Assembly (NCBI GenBank): GCA_000824785.1
Contig: CCNB01000046.1
Coordinates: 188,216 to 252,215 of the forward strand
Source: Mesorhizobium plurifarium
GTDB lineage: Bacteria; Pseudomonadota; Alphaproteobacteria; Rhizobiales; Rhizobiaceae
Direction: 5' to 3'
Length of the DNA stretch: 64,000 nucleotides
Positions within the stretch are counted from its first letter, which is position 1. The number at the start of each line of letters is the position of its first letter. The notes beneath the pieces were generated by a model. That model saw nothing but the letters and a program-made list of their open reading frames with translations. It ran no database searches and had not been told where the DNA came from. This document shows positions 20,776 through 29,496 of this stretch, in pieces. The position numbers were made by a program, and so were the translations under genes.

Positions 20776-21525
20776 ATGGCTGGCCATTCGCAGTTTAAGA
20801 ACATCATGCACCGCAAGGGCCGTCAGGACGCGGTGCGGTCGAAAATGTTTTCCAAGCTGGCGCGCGAAATCACCGTCGCCGCCAAGACCGGCACGCCGGA
20901 CCCGGCGATGAATCCGAGGCTGCGCCTTGCAGTGCAGAACGCCAAGGCCGTGTCGATGCCGAAGGACAACATCCAGCGCGCCATCAACAAGGCGTCCGCC
21001 GGCGACGCCGAAAATTATGAGGCCGTGCGCTATGAGGGCTATGGCCCGGGCGGCGTGGCGTTGATCGTGGAAGTGCTGACCGACAACCGCAACCGCTCGG
21101 CCTCCAACGTGCGCGCCGCCTTCACCAAGGCCGGCGGGGCGCTCGGCGAAACCGGCTCGGTGTCCTTCATGTGGAACCGTGTCGGCGAGATCTATTACCC
21201 GGCCTCGGCCGGCAGCGCCGACAAGGTGATGGAAGCTGCGATCGAGGCTGGCGCCGACGATGTGGAGTCCGACGAGGAAGGCCACACCATCTATTGCGGC
21301 TTTGAAAATCTCGGCGAAGTGTCGAAGTCGCTGGAAGCGGCGCTCGGCGAAGCGGAATCGGTCAAGCCGATCTGGCAGCCGCAGAACAACGTCCCGGTCG
21401 ACGAAGAGCGGGCGCAGTCGCTGATGAAGCTGGTCGCCACGCTCGAGGACGATGACGACGTGCAGAGCGTCTACGCCAATTTCGAGGTCGACGACGAAAC
21501 GATGGCCAAGCTCAGCGCGGCCTGA
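20776..21525 (+). CDS. yebC: YebC/PmpR family protein
   Basis: 249 residues, standard length. The start MAGHSQFKNIMHRKGRQDAVRSK and the segment AVQNAKAVSMPKDNIQRAI are diagnostic. The family has been described both as DNA-binding regulator and as ribosome-associated factor that helps translate proline-rich stretches. ATG 20776 gives the canonical N-terminus; the longer frame from 20662 translates the palindrome. YebC and ruvC are often neighbours but here they are 20 kb apart. Confidence 0.94.
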   Translation: MAGHSQFKNIMHRKGRQDAVRSKMFSKLAREITVAAKTGTPDPAMNPRLRLAVQNAKAVSMPKDNIQRAINKASAGDAENYEAVRYEGYGPGGVALIVEVLTDNRNRSASNVRAAFTKAGGALGETGSVSFMWNRVGEIYYPASAGSADKVMEAAIEAGADDVESDEEGHTIYCGFENLGEVSKSLEAALGEAESVKPIWQPQNNVPVDEERAQSLMKLVATLEDDDDVQSVYANFEVDDETMAKLSAA

Positions 21526-21543
21526 CCGGCCTAGCGATCCGAT

Positions 21544-21855
21544 ATGAGCGAGAAGCCGCTGCCCGTCATCCGCATCACCTATTGCACGCAATGCCAATGG
21601 CTGTTGCGTGCCGGCTGGATGGCGCAGGAACTGCTCTCGACCTTCGGCACCGATCTCGGCGAGGTGACGTTGGTGCCGGGCACCGGCGGCATCTTCACCA
21701 TCGCCTGCAACGACCAGCTCATCTGGGAGCGCAAGCGCGACGGCGGCTTTCCGGACGCGGCGAAGCTGAAGCAACTGGTCCGCGACGTCGTCGATCCGGA
21801 GCGGGATCTGGGGCACGCCGACCGCAAAGGTCATCAATCGAAAGACCCCGCCTGA
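21544..21855 (+). CDS. SelT/SelW/SelH-type (Rdx) selenoprotein-like protein, cysteine form
   Basis: 103 residues of thioredoxin-like fold with CTQC at C14-C17. In the selenoprotein members the second site is selenocysteine; here both are cysteine and no in-frame TGA is present. Family block GTGGIFTIACNDQLIWERKRDGGFPDAAKLKQLVRD is clear. Its last 15 bases form half of the following terminator. Confidence 0.88.
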   Translation: MSEKPLPVIRITYCTQCQWLLRAGWMAQELLSTFGTDLGEVTLVPGTGGIFTIACNDQLIWERKRDGGFPDAAKLKQLVRDVVDPERDLGHADRKGHQSKDPA

Positions 21856-21869
21856 GGCGGGGTCTTTCG
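21841..21869 (+). terminator. intrinsic terminator with the upstream stop codon in its loop
   Basis: A perfect 12-bp stem (21841-21852 with 21856-21867) and a 3-nt loop TGA which is the stop codon of the SelW-like gene. The T run is short (CTTTCGCATTT). It can also act on the convergent DUF1772 gene ending at 21890. Confidence 0.85.
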
Positions 21870-21889
21870 CATTTGTGGGCTGCTCATCC

Positions 21890-22366
21890 TCAGATCAATG
21901 CGATGATGAAGCAAGCCATCGCCACGATCGCGGTGACGGTGCGGACATGGTTCCACATCACCCATTGGCTCAGATGGTTCGCCCACGCGGCGGCGCCGCT
22001 GGCGCTCTCCGGATCGACGGCGGCTAGAGCATCGTTGAGCGGCACGTTGAAGACCATGGTCACGATCGGATTGCCGACGAGATAGATCACGGCGCCGGCA
22101 AGCAGCCAGTATGAGCCCGACTGGCTCCAGCCGAAGAAAACGGCGGCAATCAACACCAGGCAGATCAGGCCGGTGCCGAACAGCGCGGTCATGAAGGTCG
22201 GCGTGATCACCGTGACGTTGATCGAATTCATCGCCGCGATGCCGCTTGGGACGGGCAGCCGGGCAAGTGCCGCCATGACGAAGTTGGAAAAGGCGAAGAA
22301 CACGCCGCCGACGACGCCCGAGCCGATCGCGGCGATGAAGGTGAGGGTGGGAAGAAGTTTCATCAT
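21890..22366 (-). CDS. DUF1772 family membrane protein
   Basis: 158 residues with four predicted membrane spans (near residues 8-30, 55-80, 85-105 and 138-157). The motif NVPLNDAL around residue 107 and the overall layout match DUF1772 (anthrone oxygenase-like). It is divergent from a TetR gene and probably its target. Two adjacent ATG codons (22366 and 22363) can serve as start; GGAG lies about 9 bases upstream of the first. Confidence 0.88.
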   Translation of the reverse strand: MMKLLPTLTFIAAIGSGVVGGVFFAFSNFVMAALARLPVPSGIAAMNSINVTVITPTFMTALFGTGLICLVLIAAVFFGWSQSGSYWLLAGAVIYLVGNPIVTMVFNVPLNDALAAVDPESASGAAAWANHLSQWVMWNHVRTVTAIVAMACFIIALI

Positions 22367-22393
22367 CTCAGTTGCTCCAGGGGTCAGGTTTAG

Positions 22394-22448
22394 AAACGTG
22401 ATAAATCCTCACATTTGCAAAACGTGATAAACCCTCGTATTTTGTGAG
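22394..22448. promoter_or_regulatory. candidate TetR operator region with direct repeats
   Basis: AACGTGATAAA occurs twice on the plus strand (22395-22405 and 22421-22431), 26 bp apart, followed each time by a CCTC-like element. An outer pair CTCACA/TGTGAG (22408-22413 with 22443-22448) is also present. The region lies between divergent DUF1772 and TetR genes. Confidence 0.6.
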
Positions 22449-22485
22449 TCAAGCCAGTTGTGGGAAAAATCGCCTGGAGAGAGCC

Positions 22486-23127
22486 ATGGACGAGAAAGTC
22501 GCCGCGAAGGCCGATCAGGCCGCTATCGCTTCGCCGCGCCGGTCGCCGAGCCAGCAGCGCAGCCGCGAGCGGGTCGAGCGCATGCTCGCGGCCGCCTCGG
22601 CGTTGATTGCCGAGCAGGGCAGCGATGCCATGCGCATGGGCGAGGTCGCGGAAAGGGCAGGGGTTTCGATCGGCTCGCTCTACCAGTTCTTTCCGGACAA
22701 GCGGGCGATCGTCTGGGCGCTGGCCGAGCGCTACACGGCCGAAAGCCAGGCCTGCATTTCCGCGGCGCTGAAGGATGTCGGCGACAAGGATGGCCTTAGA
22801 CAGGCGTTCTCGGGACTGGTCGACATCTACTACCGGCTGTTCCTGGCCGAGCCGGTGATGCGCGACATCTGGTCGGGCACGCAGGCGGACAAGGCGCTGC
22901 GCGAACTGGAATTGGCCGACAGCCGCGCCAACGCCGAGTTTCTGGTCGCGGTGCTGAAACGGCTCAGGCCCGATGCCGATCCGGTCGAGCTGGAGACGAC
23001 GGCATTTCTGGTGTGGCAGATGGGTGAAGCCGCCGTGCGGCTGGCGATTTCGGTCGACCGCGACGAGGGCGACAGGCTGGTCGCGGCTTACAAGCGCATG
23101 GCGCTGAGGGAATTGGTGGGTGAGTAG
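22486..23127 (+). CDS. TetR/AcrR family transcriptional regulator
   Basis: 213 residues. The N-terminal helix-turn-helix reads MRMGEVAERAGVSIGSLYQF followed by FPDKRAIV; the C-terminal ligand domain is all-helical. ATG 22486 has GGAGAG upstream; a GTG at 22444 extends it by 14 residues into the operator region. It probably represses the divergent DUF1772 gene and itself. Confidence 0.9.
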   Translation: MDEKVAAKADQAAIASPRRSPSQQRSRERVERMLAAASALIAEQGSDAMRMGEVAERAGVSIGSLYQFFPDKRAIVWALAERYTAESQACISAALKDVGDKDGLRQAFSGLVDIYYRLFLAEPVMRDIWSGTQADKALRELELADSRANAEFLVAVLKRLRPDADPVELETTAFLVWQMGEAAVRLAISVDRDEGDRLVAAYKRMALRELVGE

Positions 23128-23156
23128 GAACGATTTCCGCAGCGTCGGAAGGCTTG

Positions 23157-23298
23157 GGTTCCTCGCCCCGCCAAGAGCGGGGGAGAGGTGTCCGCGAAGC
23201 GGACGGAGCGGGGGCCTTCGTAGGGCGCTCCCCTCTCCGTCTCGGCTTCGCCGAGCCACCTCTCCCCACTTCGTACCCACTTCGTGGGGCGAGGAACC
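23157..23298. repeat. 142-bp mosaic palindromic repeat
   Basis: Perfect 13-bp ends GGTTCCTCGCCCC (23157-23169) and GGGGCGAGGAACC (23286-23298) enclose several smaller palindromes, including TCCGCGAAGCGGA and CTCGGCTTCGCCGAG. I recognise this kind of GGAGAGGTG/TCCGCGAAGCGGACGG mosaic as dispersed in rhizobial genomes. It holds no credible gene. Confidence 0.75.
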
Positions 23299-23343
23299 TT
23301 GAACTTCAAGGTTCGGCGCTGCCCCTCATCCGCCCTTCGGGCA

Positions 23344-23370
23344 CCTTCTCCCCGTTGAACGGGGAGAAGG
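23344..23370. repeat. short palindromic repeat CCTTCTCCCCGT type
   Basis: A 12-bp perfect stem (23344-23355 with 23359-23370), loop TGA, preceded by CCCCTCATCCGCCCTTCGGGCA. The combination is a common dispersed element in rhizobia, lying between the mosaic repeat and the rpmE terminator. Confidence 0.7.
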
Positions 23371-23384
23371 AAAAACTGCCAACA

Positions 23385-23411
23385 AAAAACCCGCCTCGAA
23401 GGCGGGTTTTT
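23385..23411. terminator. bidirectional terminator downstream of rpmE
   Basis: A 12-bp perfect stem (23385-23396 with 23400-23411), loop CGA, with A-rich and T-rich sides. On the minus strand it follows the rpmE stop at 23434 by about 20 bases. Confidence 0.88.
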
Positions 23412-23433
23412 CAAACCTGTCGATATATCCGGC

Positions 23434-23655
23434 TTAGAGGCCGAAACCTTCGAAACGCTTCTTGAACTTCGACAGGCGGCCGCCGCGGTCGAGCAGGGTC
23501 TGCTGGCCACCGGTCCAGGCCGGGTGCGTGGTCGGGTCGATGTCGAGGTTCATCGTGTCGCCTTCCTTGCCCCAGGTCGAACGGGTCAGGTATTCGGTGC
23601 CGTCGGTCATGACGACCTTGATGGTGTGGTAGTCGGGATGGATATCGGCCTTCAT
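23434..23655 (-). CDS. rpmE: 50S ribosomal protein L31
   Basis: 73 residues. The start MKADIHPDYHTIKVVMTDG and the tail GGRLSKFKKRFEGFGL identify L31. There are no cysteines, so it is a zinc-free (C-minus) form. The start at 23655 is the conventional one; the longer frame to 23694 is not credible. It is divergent from the ABC exporter gene. Confidence 0.95.
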   Translation of the reverse strand: MKADIHPDYHTIKVVMTDGTEYLTRSTWGKEGDTMNLDIDPTTHPAWTGGQQTLLDRGGRLSKFKKRFEGFGL

Positions 23656-23860
23656 TGTCGTGTTTCCTGGCTGCCGGCGCTGGTGACGGGCCAAAGGCCT
23701 GCGTCGATGCGCCCCTTTTTAAAACTCGAAGCCGCAGCTAATGAAAAGCCACGGCTTCTAAAACGGTCGGCGAGCCTATACATCAGCCGGAATTGAATCA
23801 CAAGGCCGCGGCGGGCGCATATTGAAACGCGGTCCCGGCAAGCGGCCAGAGGAAATGCTC

Positions 23861-25663
23861 ATGGCGGAAATCGGTGCCAGTGCAGGCGAGCGCACACGCT
23901 CGGTCCGGCCGCTCCGCAGCCTTTTTCCCTATATCACCCGCTACCGGAAGCTGGCGATAGGCGCCATCATCTCGCTGATCGTGGCGGCGGTGACGACGCT
24001 TGCCCTGCCGATGGCCGTGCGGCGCATGATCGATCACGGCTTCCAGGCATCGGGCTCGACTTTCATCGCGGAATATTTCGCGGCGCTGGTTTTGATGGCG
24101 GCGCTGCTCGCGGCCGCCTCGGCCAGCCGCTACTATTTCGTCATCACGCTCGGCGAGCGGGTCGTCGCCGACATCCGCCGCGACGTTTTTTCCCATGTCA
24201 CGACCCTGTCGCCAGCGTTCTTCGACCGCTCGCATTCGGGCGAGCTCGTCTCGCGGCTCGCCGCCGACACCACGCAGGTGAAGTCGGCGGTCGGCGCCAC
24301 TGCCTCGGTCGCGCTGCGCAACCTCATCCTCGGCCTCGGCGCGGTGGCGATGATGGTCGTCACCAGCCCGAAACTCTCCGGCCTCGTGCTGGTGGCGATC
24401 CCGGTGATCGTGCTGCCGCTGGTCGCATTCGGCCGTTCGGTGCGCCGTAAATCGCGCATGGCGCAGGACACGCTTGCCGAGGCCACCGCCTATGCCAGCG
24501 AACAGATCGGCGCGGTGCGCACATTGCAGGCCTTCACCAACGAGAAGCTGGTCACCGGCCGCTTCGCAAGCGCCGTAGACGCTGCTTTCGAGGCGGCGCG
24601 GGCCTCGGTGTTCGCGCGCTCGTTCCTGACCTTCTTCGCCATCTTCATGATCTTTTCCTCGGTGGTGGCGGTGCTGTGGTTCGGTTCGCGCGACGTGCTT
24701 GCCGGCACGCTATCGGCCGGCACGCTCGGCCAGTTCCTGCTTTATTCGGTGTTTGCCGCCGGCGCGCTCGGCGCATTGTCGGAAGTCTGGAGCGAGCTGT
24801 CGCAGGCGGCGGGCGCCGCCGAGCGGCTGACCGAGATCCTGGCCGAGACGCCGGCGATCCAGCGGCCCGTCGACCCTGTTCCGTTGCCTGCCACCGCCAA
24901 GGGCGCGATCAGCTTCGACGATGTCTCCTTCTCCTATCCGGCGCGCCCGGACCGCGCCGCCGTGCATGGCCTGAGCTTCCAGGTGAAGCCGGGCGAGACG
25001 GTGGCGATCGTCGGGCCCTCAGGCGCCGGCAAGAGCACCGTCTTCTCGCTGATCCTGCGCTTCTACGATCCCGAGAGCGGCCGCGTCGTCATCGACGGCG
25101 TCGATTTGCGCGAGGCCGATCCGGCCGCCGTCCGCCAGCGCATCGCGATCGTGCCGCAGGACGTCACCATCTTTGCGGCGAGCGTCCGCGACAATATCGG
25201 CTTCGGCCGGCAGGGCGCCGGCGACGCCGAGATCGAGACCGCGGCAAAGGCCGCCCTTGCCGATGAATTCATCGCCAGGCTGGGCAATGGCTATGACAGC
25301 CAGGTCGGCGAGCGCGGCGTGACGCTGTCTGGCGGCCAGCGCCAGCGCGTCGCGATTGCCCGCGCCATCCTGCGCGACGCGCCGATCCTTCTGCTCGACG
25401 AAGCGACCTCGGCGCTCGACGCCGAAAGCGAGACGCTGGTGCAAAGGGCGCTGGAGCGGCTGATGCGCGGCCGCACCACCATCGTCATCGCGCACCGGCT
25501 GGCCACCGTGCTCAAGGCCGACCGCATCCTCGTCATGGAAGCCGGACGCATCGTCGAGGAAGGCACGCATCAGAGTCTGGTCGCCAAGGGCGGCACCTAT
25601 GCGCGGCTCGCCAAGCTGCAGTTCGAGACGGGCGCCAGCGCTTTCAGGGGCGCGGCGGAGTAG
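23861..25663 (+). CDS. ABC exporter half-transporter (fused permease and ATPase)
   Basis: 600 residues. Residues 20-310 form a six-span transmembrane domain of type I exporters; the ATPase follows with Walker A GPSGAGKST near 385, signature LSGGQRQRVAIARAILRDAP and Walker B ILLLDEATSALDAES. It should act as a homodimer, as MsbA or BmrA do. ATG 23861 is chosen for its AGAGGA site seven bases upstream; ATG 23855 and TTG 23822 are in frame. The substrate (lipid or drug) is not predictable. In rhizobia this gene often lies beside rpmE. Confidence 0.92.
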   Translation: MAEIGASAGERTRSVRPLRSLFPYITRYRKLAIGAIISLIVAAVTTLALPMAVRRMIDHGFQASGSTFIAEYFAALVLMAALLAAASASRYYFVITLGERVVADIRRDVFSHVTTLSPAFFDRSHSGELVSRLAADTTQVKSAVGATASVALRNLILGLGAVAMMVVTSPKLSGLVLVAIPVIVLPLVAFGRSVRRKSRMAQDTLAEATAYASEQIGAVRTLQAFTNEKLVTGRFASAVDAAFEAARASVFARSFLTFFAIFMIFSSVVAVLWFGSRDVLAGTLSAGTLGQFLLYSVFAAGALGALSEVWSELSQAAGAAERLTEILAETPAIQRPVDPVPLPATAKGAISFDDVSFSYPARPDRAAVHGLSFQVKPGETVAIVGPSGAGKSTVFSLILRFYDPESGRVVIDGVDLREADPAAVRQRIAIVPQDVTIFAASVRDNIGFGRQGAGDAEIETAAKAALADEFIARLGNGYDSQVGERGVTLSGGQRQRVAIARAILRDAPILLLDEATSALDAESETLVQRALERLMRGRTTIVIAHRLATVLKADRILVMEAGRIVEEGTHQSLVAKGGTYARLAKLQFETGASAFRGAAE

Positions 25664-25694
25664 CCGCACCCGACTGGTTTCGAACCGCCGTGTG

Positions 25695-27179
25695 TCAGCC
25701 GCCGTAGCGCTTGCGCAGATGTTCGGTGAAATAGGAAGCGTTGAGCTTCTCGCCGGTGGCGCGCTCGAGCAGGTCCGGCGTCGACCAGCGTGAGCTTTGC
25801 GACCAGATTTTTGCCCGACGCCACTCGTTGATGGCGCTGAAGTCCCCCTTGGCGAGGTCCTCGTCGGCCGACGGGTGCTCCCTGGTCAATGCCGTCCATT
25901 GCTGCGCCGCCATCATGGCGCCCAGCGTGTAGGAGGGGAAATAGCCGAAGGCGGCGCCCGGCCAGTGCACGTCCTGCATCGGTCCGTCAGCCGGGTTGTC
26001 GATGGTCGAGAGGCCGACATAGTCGCGCATCTTGGCGTCCCAGGCCTCGGGCAGGTCGGCGACCTCCAGCCGGCCGGCGACGAGCTCCTGCTCGAGCTCG
26101 TAGCGAAGGATGACATGCAGCGGATAGGTGACCTCGTCGGCGTCGACGCGGATCAGGCCGCGCTCGACATGGTGGACATGCGGCAGGATATCGTCGAGCG
26201 ACCAGGCTTCGCCGAGGTGTTTTTCGACCACCGGCAAAGCCCAGCGCCAGAAGGCCGGGTTGCGGCCGATCTGCTTCTCGACGAACAGGCTCTGGCTCTC
26301 ATGCACGGCCATGCCGCGCGCCTTGCCGAGCGGCCAATGCGACCAGGCCTTCGGCAGGTTCTGCTCGTAGAGCGCGTGGCCGGTCTCGTGCAGCACGCCC
26401 ATAAGCGCCGACAGGAAGTCGGAGGTCTTGTAGCGGGTGGTGATGCGCACATCGGTCGGCACGCCGCCGCAGAAGGGATGGTGCGACACCGACAGCGAGC
26501 CATGGGTAAGGTCGAAGCCGACCGCCGCCATCATGGCAAGGCCGAGCTCGCGCTGGCGGTCGACGGCGTAGCTGCCCGACAGCGGCTTCAACGGATGTTT
26601 TGCGAGCCGCGCCTCCTGCATGGCCAGCGCACGCGGCAGGAAATCCTTAAGGAAGGCCTTCAGCTCGGCAAACACCGGCGTGATGTCGGCGGCGCGGTTG
26701 CCGGGATCGTATTGCTCCATCAGCGCATCGTAGGGCGCCAGGCCAAGCGCCTCGGCGCGCAGCGCTGCTTCCTCGCGCACCAGGGCCACGACGCCCTCCA
26801 GCGCCGGCAGGAAGCCGGCCCAGTCGTTCTTGGCACGGAGGTCGCGCCAGAGTTGCTCGGAGCGCATGCGCGCCACTGTCTGGCGCTCGACGAATTCGGC
26901 CGGCAGGCAGGTGAGATTGGTGTATTGGCGACGCAATTCCCGCACCGCCGCCTGCTGCTCGTCGTTCAGGGGCTCGGCTTCGGCGGCCGAAATCCAGTCG
27001 CCGATCTCGGGCGCGGTCGCCTGGCGATGCAGCATGCCGGCAAGCGAGGACATCGCCTCGGCGCGCTTTTCGCCGCCGCCGACCGCCATGTGCGTCGCCT
27101 CGTCGGCGCCGAGGATGGCCAAAGCATGTTCCAGCGCTTCAAGCTTGTGGCCGAGGTCGTCGAGTTTTTGGAAGGACAT
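25695..27179 (-). CDS. carboxypeptidase M32 (Taq family)
   Basis: 494 residues, normal for the family. Zinc site HETGH at residues 264-268 and the third ligand Glu in HESQS (E294). The nearby DVRITTRY and YLPLH-like VTYPLHVILRYELEQELV are family blocks. It removes C-terminal residues from peptides. The start at 27179 (MSFQKLDDLGHKL) has GGATCC region upstream on the minus strand; the longer frame to 27239 is unlikely. Convergent with the ABC exporter. Confidence 0.94.
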   Translation of the reverse strand: MSFQKLDDLGHKLEALEHALAILGADEATHMAVGGGEKRAEAMSSLAGMLHRQATAPEIGDWISAAEAEPLNDEQQAAVRELRRQYTNLTCLPAEFVERQTVARMRSEQLWRDLRAKNDWAGFLPALEGVVALVREEAALRAEALGLAPYDALMEQYDPGNRAADITPVFAELKAFLKDFLPRALAMQEARLAKHPLKPLSGSYAVDRQRELGLAMMAAVGFDLTHGSLSVSHHPFCGGVPTDVRITTRYKTSDFLSALMGVLHETGHALYEQNLPKAWSHWPLGKARGMAVHESQSLFVEKQIGRNPAFWRWALPVVEKHLGEAWSLDDILPHVHHVERGLIRVDADEVTYPLHVILRYELEQELVAGRLEVADLPEAWDAKMRDYVGLSTIDNPADGPMQDVHWPGAAFGYFPSYTLGAMMAAQQWTALTREHPSADEDLAKGDFSAINEWRRAKIWSQSSRWSTPDLLERATGEKLNASYFTEHLRKRYGG

Positions 27180-27355
27180 GGTGGATCCCAGCTTCAATTT
27201 GGCTGGCGCGAAAAGATACCAACGCACCACGCTTGGCAACCCTCACCGATCGCCAGAGGATTGGTCGTCAAGTGATCAGCAGTGAGGGGATCGGCCGTCT
27301 TGCCTTGTGAGGCGGCTGCGTGATCAATGCGGGGAACAAATCGCTGGAGGGGACG

Positions 27356-27709
27356 ATGATCGGCAATATCCTGGTCGGGCTGGTGGCGCTGATCCATTGC
27401 TATATCGTCTATCTGGAGATGGTGCTCTGGGACACGCCGCGCGGCCGCAAGGCGTTCGGGCTGACACCGGAATTCGCCAGCGCCTCGAAGGTGCTCGCCG
27501 CCAATCAGGGCCTCTATAACGGCTTTCTCGCCGCGGGCCTGATCTGGGGTCTCTATCTCGGCGCCGGCGGGTTTCAGATCAAGATGTTCTTCCTGCTCTG
27601 CGTCGCGATAGCCGGTGTCTACGGCGCGGCGACCGTCGGCCGCAAGATCCTCTTCATCCAGTCGGTGCCGGCGGTGCTCGCCATCGTCGCGCTTTGGCTC
27701 GGCCTGTAA
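27356..27709 (+). CDS. DUF1304 family membrane protein
   Basis: 117 residues with four predicted membrane spans. HCYIVYLEMVLWDTPRGRKAFGL and ANQGLYNGFLAAGLIWG are the DUF1304 signature. ATG 27356 follows GGAGGGG; an earlier ATG at 27320 is in frame but less likely. Function unknown. Confidence 0.9.
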   Translation: MIGNILVGLVALIHCYIVYLEMVLWDTPRGRKAFGLTPEFASASKVLAANQGLYNGFLAAGLIWGLYLGAGGFQIKMFFLLCVAIAGVYGAATVGRKILFIQSVPAVLAIVALWLGL

Positions 27710-27790
27710 TCGGAACAGCAATCGAAAAGGACGCCCCCGGGGCCAGGTTCCGCGGGCGCCAGGTGGTCCCTTCCATTTCCTCCGGAAACG

Positions 27791-28216
27791 TCAGCCGTTC
27801 GGGTAATTGCCGCCGTCTGAGCCGTCGCCCGTCATGAAGCCGCTGCCGGTATCGTTCATCAGCCTCTGGTCGACATTGTCGAGGCGGCGCAGCAGCTCAT
27901 GGTATTGCGGGGACGGGATCCTGCCGTGATCCGACGCCGCGACATGCTCCGCGGCCTGGCTGATGCGCGCGGCGCGCATGTGCAGTTGCTGCGCCTCGGA
28001 AGCCGAAATGCTGTTGGCCTGCCGGGCGTCGGTGATGCCTTGATCCACGCCCTCAACCTGATCGATCAGGCCGGTCACGCGCGGCCCGATGAACTCGGCT
28101 GGAGGGGTCGCGTCGAGAAGCCCCTTGTGGTGCCCGGCCGCATAGGCGCCGGCGAGCGGGGCCGCGATCAGCGCGGCAGCCAGGGTTACAGTCTTGAGAG
28201 ATGTTGAAGCGCGCAT
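27791..28216 (-). CDS. small exported protein of unknown function
   Basis: 141 residues. A Sec signal peptide (MRASTSLKTVTLAAALIAAP, then LAGAYA) is followed by a helical, Gln/Ala-rich domain with RVTGLIDQVEGVDQGITDARQAN and RISQAAEHVAASDHGRIPSPQYHELLRRLDN. The C-terminus is Gly-rich (DGSDGGNYPNG). No family is recognised; location should be periplasmic. The start at 28216 gives the clean signal peptide. Confidence 0.75.
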   Translation of the reverse strand: MRASTSLKTVTLAAALIAAPLAGAYAAGHHKGLLDATPPAEFIGPRVTGLIDQVEGVDQGITDARQANSISASEAQQLHMRAARISQAAEHVAASDHGRIPSPQYHELLRRLDNVDQRLMNDTGSGFMTGDGSDGGNYPNG

Positions 28217-28466
28217 GGCGGCGCATCCTCCGATAGGGAAGGTGGCGGCCCCGCCGCCTTGCCTTCCGACCTTCCGGGCCGTCCGGTTCCGTCGCGTCGC
28301 GATGGGAGGCATCGCCGGCGGTCCCCGGCCCTGCGTGGCAAACTAGGTGCGTCGATTTGCGATTTGTAATTAAAAAAAGATAATGTTTTCAGGCCTTGCC
28401 GACGGGACTTGATACTCTAAGTATTCAGCCGACGAACAACTTCCCGTGACCTGGCGTGAAGATAGA

Positions 28467-29495
28467 TCACCGTTCGGTGAGCTTCAGTTCAATGCGGCGG
28501 TTCTTGCTGCGCGCCTCGTCGGTGTCGGCCGGATCGAGCGGCTGGAACTCGCCGAAGCCGGCGGCCACAAGCCGGTTGGCCGGCACGCCGTTCTCGATCA
28601 GGAATTTTACCACCGAGGTGGCGCGCGCGGTCGACAATTCCCAGTTGTCGCGATAGCGGCCGGTGCCGGACAGCGGCTTGTTGTCGGTGTGGCCGTCGAC
28701 ACGCAGCACCCAGCTGATCTCCGGCGGGATTTCCTTCTGCAATTCGATGATGGCGTCGGCGAGCTTCTTCATCTCGACCTTGCCGGCGTCGTTGATCACG
28801 TCGGAGCCGGTCGGGAACAGCACTTCCGACTGGAAGACGAAACGGTCGCCGACGATGCGGATGTTCTCGCGGTCGGCGAGGATCTCGCGCAGGCGGCCGA
28901 AGAAGTCGGAGCGGTAGCGGTTGAGCTCCTGGACGCGCTGCGCCAGCGCGACGTTCAGGCGCCGGCCAAGATCGGCGATCTTGGTGTTGGAGTCGCGGTC
29001 GCGCTGCTCGGAGACGTTGAGCGCGTCTTCCAGCGCGCCGATCTGCTTGCGCAGCGCCGCGATCTGCTGGTTGAGGATCTCGACCTGGCTCAGCGCCTGC
29101 TGGCTGATCTGGCGCTGGTTGCTGAGCTCGCCGGACAGGGCGTCGGCACGCTTGTTGGCCGCGTCGCCGGCGCCGGCGCCCTGCGCCAGCAATTGTTCGA
29201 GGCGGCTCTTTTCGGCTTGCGCCGCCGACAGCGACGCCTGCAGGTTGGCAAGCGAATCCTCCTTGTCCTGGCTGTTGGTGCGTTCCAGCGCGAGCAGCTG
29301 GGTCAGCTCGTTGATCTGCGAGTTGAGGCGGTTCAGCACCGCGTCCTTGCCGGAGATCTCGCGGCTGAGCAGGAACTGCGCCAGCACGAAGACGGTGAGC
29401 AGGAACATGATCGCAAGCAGCAGCGTCGACAAGGCGTCGACAAAACCCGGCCAGTAGTCGATGCGGCGGTCGGCGCGCCGTCTTGCCAGCGCCAC
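28467..29495 (-). CDS. MotB/OmpA-like peptidoglycan-binding stator protein
   Basis: 342 residues: one membrane span (about 18-42) with D20 in WPGFVDALSTLLL, the place of the proton-carrying Asp of MotB/TolR, then a long coiled coil (about 50-190), then an OmpA-type peptidoglycan-binding domain (about 215-342, with VLRVDGHTDNKPLSGTGRYRDNWELSTARA). It starts one base after the stop of its MotA/TolQ-like partner (29497). No flagellar genes are near. It probably forms a proton-driven channel anchored to the cell wall. Confidence 0.88.
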   Translation of the reverse strand: MALARRRADRRIDYWPGFVDALSTLLLAIMFLLTVFVLAQFLLSREISGKDAVLNRLNSQINELTQLLALERTNSQDKEDSLANLQASLSAAQAEKSRLEQLLAQGAGAGDAANKRADALSGELSNQRQISQQALSQVEILNQQIAALRKQIGALEDALNVSEQRDRDSNTKIADLGRRLNVALAQRVQELNRYRSDFFGRLREILADRENIRIVGDRFVFQSEVLFPTGSDVINDAGKVEMKKLADAIIELQKEIPPEISWVLRVDGHTDNKPLSGTGRYRDNWELSTARATSVVKFLIENGVPANRLVAAGFGEFQPLDPADTDEARSKNRRIELKLTER

Positions 29496-29496
29496 G

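Noticed and set aside
21544..21855. Selenoprotein
   Set aside because: The active site is C-x-x-C with ordinary cysteine codons; the only TGA is the real stop.
23157..23370. CRISPR-like array
   Set aside because: The repeats are nested palindromes of different sequence, not identical repeats with equal spacers.
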